The translations under genes were made by a program, and so were the position numbers. The notes beneath the pieces were generated by a model. It saw nothing but the letters and a program-made list of their open reading frames with translations. It made no database searches and was not told the DNA's origin. A stretch of DNA of 6,276 nt from contig VGVU01000075.1 in assembly GCA_016873905.1 (NCBI GenBank), positions 1 to 6,276 on the forward strand, written 5' to 3'. The first letter of the stretch is position 1. Each line of letters starts with the position of its first letter. Shown here piece after piece: positions 1 through 6,276 of the stretch. The DNA is from Betaproteobacteria bacterium. Lineage in GTDB: Bacteria > Pseudomonadota > Gammaproteobacteria > Burkholderiales > Thiobacillaceae.

Positions 1-53
1 ACAAGGGGCAAGCGAGGGCGCGTGCAGATTCATGAAATATCCGGGCTAATGCC
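1..53. other. Left-edge stretch upstream of the symporter gene
   Basis: This short stretch cannot be assigned. Plus-strand frame 2 is open from the left edge to a TAA at 47-49 and could be the last 15 codons of an upstream gene (ending ...CRFMKYPG). If so, its stop lies four bases before the symporter ATG, which would suggest translational coupling. Frame 3 closes at a TGA at 33-35 and is an alternative tail. No clear promoter or strong Shine-Dalgarno site is visible; only a weak GGG lies at 43-45. Confidence 0.25.
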
Positions 54-1484
54 ATGCTTACTGGTTTCGTCATCCTCTATCTGGTTCTCTCCATCGGCAT
101 CGGCATGTACGCCGCGACGCGGGTGCATAACGCGCGGGACTACATCGCCGCCGGGCGTTCGCTGCCGATCTGGATCGTCACGGCCATGGTCTTCGCCACC
201 TGGTTCGGGGCCGAGACGGTGCTGGGCATCCCGGCCACTTTCATGGAGGAGGATCTCGGCGGGCTGATTTCCGATCCGTTCGGCGCCGCACTGTGCCTGA
301 TCCTGTTCGGGGTGTTCTTTGCGAGGAAGTTGTATCGCATGAACCTGCTCACCATCGGCGATTTCTACCGTGAACGCTATGACCGCAAGGTCGAGGTGAT
401 CACCGGCATCGCGATCGCGCTGTCCTACCTGGGTTGGGTGTCAGCGCAAATCACCGCGCTTGGACTTGTGTTCAGTGTGCTTTCCGACGGCGGGATCACC
501 CAGACGCAGGGCATCCTGATCGGGGCCGCCGTGGTGCTGATGTACACACTGTATGGCGGCATGTGGTCGGTGGCGCTGACCACCTTTTTCCAGATGATTG
601 TCATCGTCATCGGCCTCATCTACATCGCCATGCAACTGGCCGACATGACCGGCGGTGTCGCCCCGGTGATCGAACATGCCGTGGCCAACGAGAAATTTCA
701 TTTCTGGCCAGAGCTGAATGCCGTGGCGATGATTGCCTTTATCTCCGGGCTGATCACCATGGGCTTTGGCTCCATCCCGCAACAGGATGTGTTCCAGCGC
801 GCCAATGCCTCAAAAAACGAACAGGTGGCGGTGTGGGGCACGGTGATTGGCGGTGTGGCCTATTTTCTGTTTGCCGCCGTGCCGCTGTTCATGGCCTATT
901 CAGCCAACCTGATCGATCCGGCGCTGGCCGCAAAGTGGCTCGCGGAAGATACCCAAAAACTGCTGCCGGAACTGGTCAAGGGTCATCTGCCGCTCTTCGC
1001 GCAGGTGATCTTTTATGGCGCCTTGCTGTCGGTAATCATGTCCACTGCCTCGGGTACCCTGCTCGCGCCCTCCGTCACCCTGTCCGAGAATGTGCTCAAG
1101 GGTTTTGTCACCCGCCGTCGGCATCTGTCTGACCGCGATCTCCTGATCATGACCCGCTGGGTGGTCGCCATTTTTGCGGTGCTGGTCACGCTCTACGCCT
1201 TGTGGTCGCTGGGCCAGAAAACCGGCATCCACCAGATGGTCGAGAATGCCTACAAGGTGACACTGGTGGTGGCCTTCGTACCGTTGGTTGCCGGGCTGTA
1301 CTGGCGACGGGCCTCAACCTTGGGCGCCACGCTGGCCATCGGTCTCGGGCTCAGCACCTGGATTCCGCTGGAGGTCGTGTTTCCGGACGGCGAGGGTCCC
1401 CTGCCACCCCAATTTGCCGGCTTCCTTATGGCCATGACGGGCATGGTGCTGGGAACCTGGTTACGACCCAGACAGGACCACTAA
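54..1484 (+). CDS. Sodium:solute symporter family (SSS/SLC5, PutP-like) permease, substrate unknown
   Basis: A 476-residue inner-membrane protein of the sodium:solute symporter family, whose members use the sodium gradient to import small solutes through a LeuT-type fold. About 13 hydrophobic segments can be counted (near residues 2-20, 39-60, 71-91, 114-136, 153-172, 175-195, 223-245, 258-285, 315-345, 365-388, 398-420, 425-443 and 453-473), the usual number for the family. Family marks include AAGRSL (32-37) before the second segment and VIMSTASGTLL around 327-337. S330 and T331 there align by eye with the PutP sodium ligands Ser340/Thr341, in a stretch resembling PutP (MST.S..LL...S...E...K). 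The residue aligning with PutP Asp55 appears to be a tryptophan, so proline should not be assumed as substrate. The start is ATG at 54: the same frame has a stop at 33-35 and no other start between. The Shine-Dalgarno is weak. The gene ends one base before the VanZ-type gene, so the two are probably co-transcribed. The family call is secure; the solute cannot be told. Confidence 0.93.
   Translation: MLTGFVILYLVLSIGIGMYAATRVHNARDYIAAGRSLPIWIVTAMVFATWFGAETVLGIPATFMEEDLGGLISDPFGAALCLILFGVFFARKLYRMNLLTIGDFYRERYDRKVEVITGIAIALSYLGWVSAQITALGLVFSVLSDGGITQTQGILIGAAVVLMYTLYGGMWSVALTTFFQMIVIVIGLIYIAMQLADMTGGVAPVIEHAVANEKFHFWPELNAVAMIAFISGLITMGFGSIPQQDVFQRANASKNEQVAVWGTVIGGVAYFLFAAVPLFMAYSANLIDPALAAKWLAEDTQKLLPELVKGHLPLFAQVIFYGALLSVIMSTASGTLLAPSVTLSENVLKGFVTRRRHLSDRDLLIMTRWVVAIFAVLVTLYALWSLGQKTGIHQMVENAYKVTLVVAFVPLVAGLYWRRASTLGATLAIGLGLSTWIPLEVVFPDGEGPLPPQFAGFLMAMTGMVLGTWLRPRQDH
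1474..1477 (+). promoter_or_regulatory. Shine-Dalgarno site AGGA for the VanZ-type gene
   Basis: AGGA lies eight bases before the GTG at 1486, inside the last codons of the symporter gene. It supports the GTG start for the downstream gene and translation tightly tied to the symporter, whose TAA (1482-1484) lies between the site and the GTG. Confidence 0.6.
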
Positions 1485-1485
1485 G

Positions 1486-2526
1486 GTGAATACACCGCCG
1501 CGCTGGCCTCTGCTGCTCTACACCCTGTTCATTGTCTGGGCCAGCCTGTACAGCGAATACGGCTGGAAAAATTTCCCGCCCGACCTGTTCGGCTTTCTGT
1601 TCGAACCCCTGCCGCGCTGGATCACCCGCACCGATCTGACCACCAATCTGCTGGTCTATCTGCCGCTGGGCTATCTCCTGCGCCGCCGAGTAGGCCCGCA
1701 CGCCCATCCCTGGCTGACGGTGTGTGTCGCCGTAGGTGCGGCGGCCGGTCTGAGCCTCACCCTGGAGACCTTGCAACAGGCCCTGCCCATGCGCAACGCC
1801 TCGGCGCTGGACCTGACGATCAACACCCTCGGCGCCCTCTGCGGGGCCGTCATCTCACTGCACCATCAACGCTGGCGGCGTGCCCTGCGCGTGCTCGATC
1901 ATTGGCGCACACGCGTATTCCATCACGGCATGCCCACCCAACTCGGCCTCGGCCTGCTGGCCCTCTGGCTCCTCGCGCAATTCAGCCTGCGTCCCTTACC
2001 CGGCATTGGCTGGCTGACCCTGCACCTGCGCCCCATTGATACCCAGCCCGGGAGCCTGAGCGATCTCAATCTCAACTGGTTTCTCGCCCAGTCCCTGGAG
2101 ATGGTGTGTCTGGGCGCCTTTCTCGCCACCTTGTTGCGCCCTGGCCGCTATGTGGGGGCACTCACCCTGTGTTTCATCTTCGCCTTCCTGGCCAAATTAC
2201 TGACGGCGACCATCTTGCTCAAATGGACGGCCGTCGGCGGCCTCATGTCGCTTGAGACGCTCGCGGCCTTCTTCTGTGCCTTCTGGTTCTTGTTGCTGCC
2301 CTGGGTCTCGCGCCATCGCCGCCCAATCGCCATCATCGGGCTGGTTGTCATCGTCCTCTGGCGTCTCTGGGAAGGCGGCCCACTGCTGTGGCCCAAACAC
2401 TCCCTCCTCAACCTGGTCGGCCTGGCCGCGACCCTGGCCGCCTGGTGGCCCCTGTTGGGACTGGCCGTTCTGGGGATTCAGGGCAAGGCGGCGGGGGGTG
2501 GCGGCAGGCCCAGCCCAACCAACTGA
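1486..2526 (+). CDS. VanZ-domain polytopic membrane protein with long C-terminal membrane extension
   Basis: A 346-residue integral membrane protein. The N-terminal third is a VanZ-like domain: a first membrane segment (about 7-25), NLLVYLPLGYLL (about 54-65), then the family signature ExxQ...P.R..S..D...NTLG, read here as E94, Q97, P101, R103, S106, D109 and N113-G116. The family is named after VanZ, which gives low-level teicoplanin resistance in enterococci, but most members, including bacterial chromosomal ones, have no defined biochemical role. After residue 145 come about six more hydrophobic segments (near 149-170, 199-220, 222-245, 249-275, 279-295, 302-325). The protein is therefore about twice as long as a minimal VanZ domain, and I do not recognise the second half. 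The tail is Gly/Pro-rich (GGGGRPSPTN). The start is GTG, backed by an AGGA eight bases upstream and the one-base gap after the symporter. The last 49 bp overlap the convergent aroK gene. I would not infer antibiotic resistance from this domain alone. Confidence 0.85.
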   Translation: MNTPPRWPLLLYTLFIVWASLYSEYGWKNFPPDLFGFLFEPLPRWITRTDLTTNLLVYLPLGYLLRRRVGPHAHPWLTVCVAVGAAAGLSLTLETLQQALPMRNASALDLTINTLGALCGAVISLHHQRWRRALRVLDHWRTRVFHHGMPTQLGLGLLALWLLAQFSLRPLPGIGWLTLHLRPIDTQPGSLSDLNLNWFLAQSLEMVCLGAFLATLLRPGRYVGALTLCFIFAFLAKLLTATILLKWTAVGGLMSLETLAAFFCAFWFLLLPWVSRHRRPIAIIGLVVIVLWRLWEGGPLLWPKHSLLNLVGLAATLAAWWPLLGLAVLGIQGKAAGGGGRPSPTN

Positions 2527-3026
2527 CGCTCCAGCTTGGCTACCAGGCTATGGACACTTTGCCGACCCGTATCAAGCACAATATCGGCCACCTCCAAATA
2601 CAGCGGATGGCGTAGCGCATAGAGTTCAGTCAACTTGGTCAACGGATCTTCCGTCTGGAGCAAGGGCCGATTGCGATCGCCGCGCGTGCGCAAAAACAAT
2701 TCTGCCGGCGATCCGTGCAGATAGATGACCGTGCCCCGTGCCTTGAGGTGCTGCCGGTTAACCGGGTCGAGAATCGCCCCGCCCCCCGTGGCCAGAACAA
2801 TGCCGTGCCGCTGTGTCAGTTCATCAATCACCGCAGCCTCGCGGCGGCGGAAGCCCGCCTCACCCTCAATCTCAAAGATCGTCGGGATGGACACCCCGCA
2901 ACGCGCCACGATCTCGTGGTCGGAGTCAATGCAGTCCATGCCCCGGTTGCGCGCAAGAACACGCCCCAAGGTTGTCTTGCCGGAGCCCATCAGCCCGACA
3001 AAGAAGAAATTATCTGCCGCCGTCAT
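2478..3026 (-). CDS. aroK: Shikimate kinase
   Basis: A 182-residue cytoplasmic enzyme that phosphorylates shikimate at the 3-hydroxyl using ATP, the fifth step of the shikimate pathway to chorismate. All the expected elements are present: Walker A loop GLMGSGKT (11-18), the D34-S-D36 motif for magnesium and shikimate, FRRRE with R60 in the shikimate-binding position, the GGG loop (81-83), the lid region ending in RPLL (R120) and R139 in LRHPLY, matching the conserved active-site arginine. The body length fits the family (about 170-175); the extra residues are a proline-rich tail (PPPPAALP) encoded in the overlap with the convergent VanZ-type gene. The ATG at 3026 lies four bases after the dciA stop and has no visible Shine-Dalgarno, so translation is probably coupled to dciA. 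No aroB follows, unlike the common gammaproteobacterial aroK-aroB order. Enzyme identity is secure; whether it is AroK or a second isozyme (AroL-like) is not decided by the sequence alone. Confidence 0.95.
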   Translation of the reverse strand: MTAADNFFFVGLMGSGKTTLGRVLARNRGMDCIDSDHEIVARCGVSIPTIFEIEGEAGFRRREAAVIDELTQRHGIVLATGGGAILDPVNRQHLKARGTVIYLHGSPAELFLRTRGDRNRPLLQTEDPLTKLTELYALRHPLYLEVADIVLDTGRQSVHSLVAKLERQLVGLGLPPPPAALP

Positions 3027-3030
3027 GGGG

Positions 3031-3471
3031 TTATTCTAACCGCCCAGCCTGATGCGAGAGCAAACGCTGCACGGCCTCACTCAGGGCATCGCCTGGCGGG
3101 AGCTCGGCCTGAAACGCACGCAGGGCATCCAAGCCCTTGGGGCTGACCGCCGCCTTGACGCGCGGGCGTTGCCAGGCAGCATTGGCCCTGACCCGAAGTT
3201 TCATCGCCGTCACCCTCACCCCCGCTGCCGCCATGGCCGCCAGAATGCTGCGCTCCTGAGTGCGCAACCGGGTCGCCACCGAGCCGTTGGCGCATTGCAA
3301 CCACAGGGTCTCGCCACGCACCCCGGCCACCTGCGTCTGCGCTGCCAGGCGACCCAGCACCCCGGCCAGACACGCCTCCAGTTTCAACAGTCGGCGCGCC
3401 TCGGGCAACAACACGGCCAGTTCCCGCTCGGCGGCGAGGCATTGTTGCGCTTTGACCAAATGGGTCTTCAT
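3031..3471 (-). CDS. dciA: DciA (DUF721) replicative helicase loader/helper
   Basis: A 146-residue protein of the DUF721/DciA family. DciA interacts with the replicative helicase DnaB and helps load it at replication initiation in bacteria that lack the phage-derived DnaC or DnaI loaders. The family pattern is visible in the middle of the protein: leucine-rich helices with basic residues, then GETLWLQCANGSVATRLRTQ (about 53-72), the conserved strand-helix segment in which hydrophobic/Trp and Ala/Arg/Leu positions recur, followed by a basic strand (VTAMKLRVRANAAWQRP). The rest is Ala/Leu/Arg-rich and poorly distinctive. The ATG at 3471 is the only start in this part of the frame; no ATG, GTG or TTG was found in the codons checked upstream to about 3525. 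No clear Shine-Dalgarno is visible. Location beside secA and transcribed away from it supports the call, since DUF721 genes are often found in the lpxC-secA neighbourhood of proteobacteria. It leads an apparent two-gene unit with aroK. Confidence 0.82.
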   Translation of the reverse strand: MKTHLVKAQQCLAAERELAVLLPEARRLLKLEACLAGVLGRLAAQTQVAGVRGETLWLQCANGSVATRLRTQERSILAAMAAAGVRVTAMKLRVRANAAWQRPRVKAAVSPKGLDALRAFQAELPPGDALSEAVQRLLSHQAGRLE

Positions 3472-3568
3472 AAAGAAGTGACAGCGGGGATTGAAAGGAG
3501 AAAAACGGCCCTCATGGTAACATTCCCGTTCTGCTTGGCGCTGGCCACCACCCTACTGAGATCACCCC
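3472..3568. promoter_or_regulatory. Divergent dciA/secA intergenic region
   Basis: These 97 bp separate the start codons of dciA (minus) and secA (plus), so promoters for both are expected here or within the neighbouring genes. On the plus strand there is a candidate extended -10 element at 3515-3523 and a purine-rich AAAGGAG at 3494-3500. On the minus strand I find only a poor TACCAT-type -10 (3514-3519) without a recognisable -35, so the dciA promoter is not identified. No strong hairpin was found. GAG at 3558-3560, eight bases before the secA ATG, is a weak possible Shine-Dalgarno. Confidence 0.55.
3515..3523 (+). promoter_or_regulatory. Candidate extended -10 promoter element for secA
   Basis: TGGTAACAT matches the extended -10 form TGnTAnnnT, with T, A, A and T of the TATAAT hexamer in place (TAACAT). 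It lacks a good -35 at 17 bp spacing; TTGAAA at 3491-3496 is 21 bp away, too far for normal spacing. Extended -10 promoters can work without a -35. Transcription would begin near 3530 and give a leader of roughly 40 bases. The call rests on pattern only. Confidence 0.3.

Positions 3569-6276
<2,708 letters not shown>

Noticed and set aside
434..1132. 232-codon plus-strand frame inside the symporter gene
   Set aside because: Out of frame with a clear 13-segment symporter; the product is Arg/His/Cys/Gly-rich, typical of a shifted reading of GC-rich coding DNA.
2478..2526. G-rich run as a terminator between the convergent genes
   Set aside because: The run is GC-rich but forms no convincing stem followed by a T-tract on either strand.
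1486..2526. Teicoplanin resistance determinant
   Set aside because: The VanZ domain is common in chromosomal proteins of non-resistant bacteria, and no van regulatory or ligase genes are nearby.
3485..3528. Imperfect inverted repeat CGGGGAT / ATTCCCG in the secA leader
   Set aside because: Seven-base arms with one G-U pair and a 30-base loop; too weak to separate from chance.

Overview
The window is GC-rich, densely packed chromosomal DNA and looks like ordinary core genome of a gamma- or betaproteobacterium. The strongest taxonomic cue is SecA, which follows the Escherichia coli protein almost residue for residue, has a proteobacterial-type C-terminal zinc motif and lies next to a dciA (DUF721) gene. 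I lean towards Gammaproteobacteria, but no marker here fixes the order.

Layout: (1) Positions 54-2526, plus strand, hold a two-gene unit. A 13-segment sodium:solute symporter is followed one base later by a VanZ-domain membrane protein starting with GTG. (2) Positions 2478-3471, minus strand, hold dciA (replicative helicase loader) followed after 4 bases by aroK (shikimate kinase). The 3' end of aroK overlaps the 3' end of the VanZ gene by 49 bp, tail to tail. (3) Positions 3472-3568 are a 97-bp divergent intergenic region between dciA and secA. (4) From 3569 to the right edge runs secA on the plus strand, cut by the window end a few residues before its stop.

Functionally this is a housekeeping neighbourhood: protein export (SecA), replication initiation (DciA) and aromatic amino acid biosynthesis (AroK). 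The flanking membrane-protein pair has no known substrate. I found no RNA gene, CRISPR array, insertion sequence, phage gene or toxin-antitoxin pair, and I see no clear evidence of an undescribed system. The points most worth checking are a short hydrophobic reading frame overlapping the secA start, the placement of aroK behind dciA instead of with aroB, the 49-bp convergent gene overlap, and the long membrane extension on the VanZ-type protein. All assignments are by reading the sequence; no database search was done.
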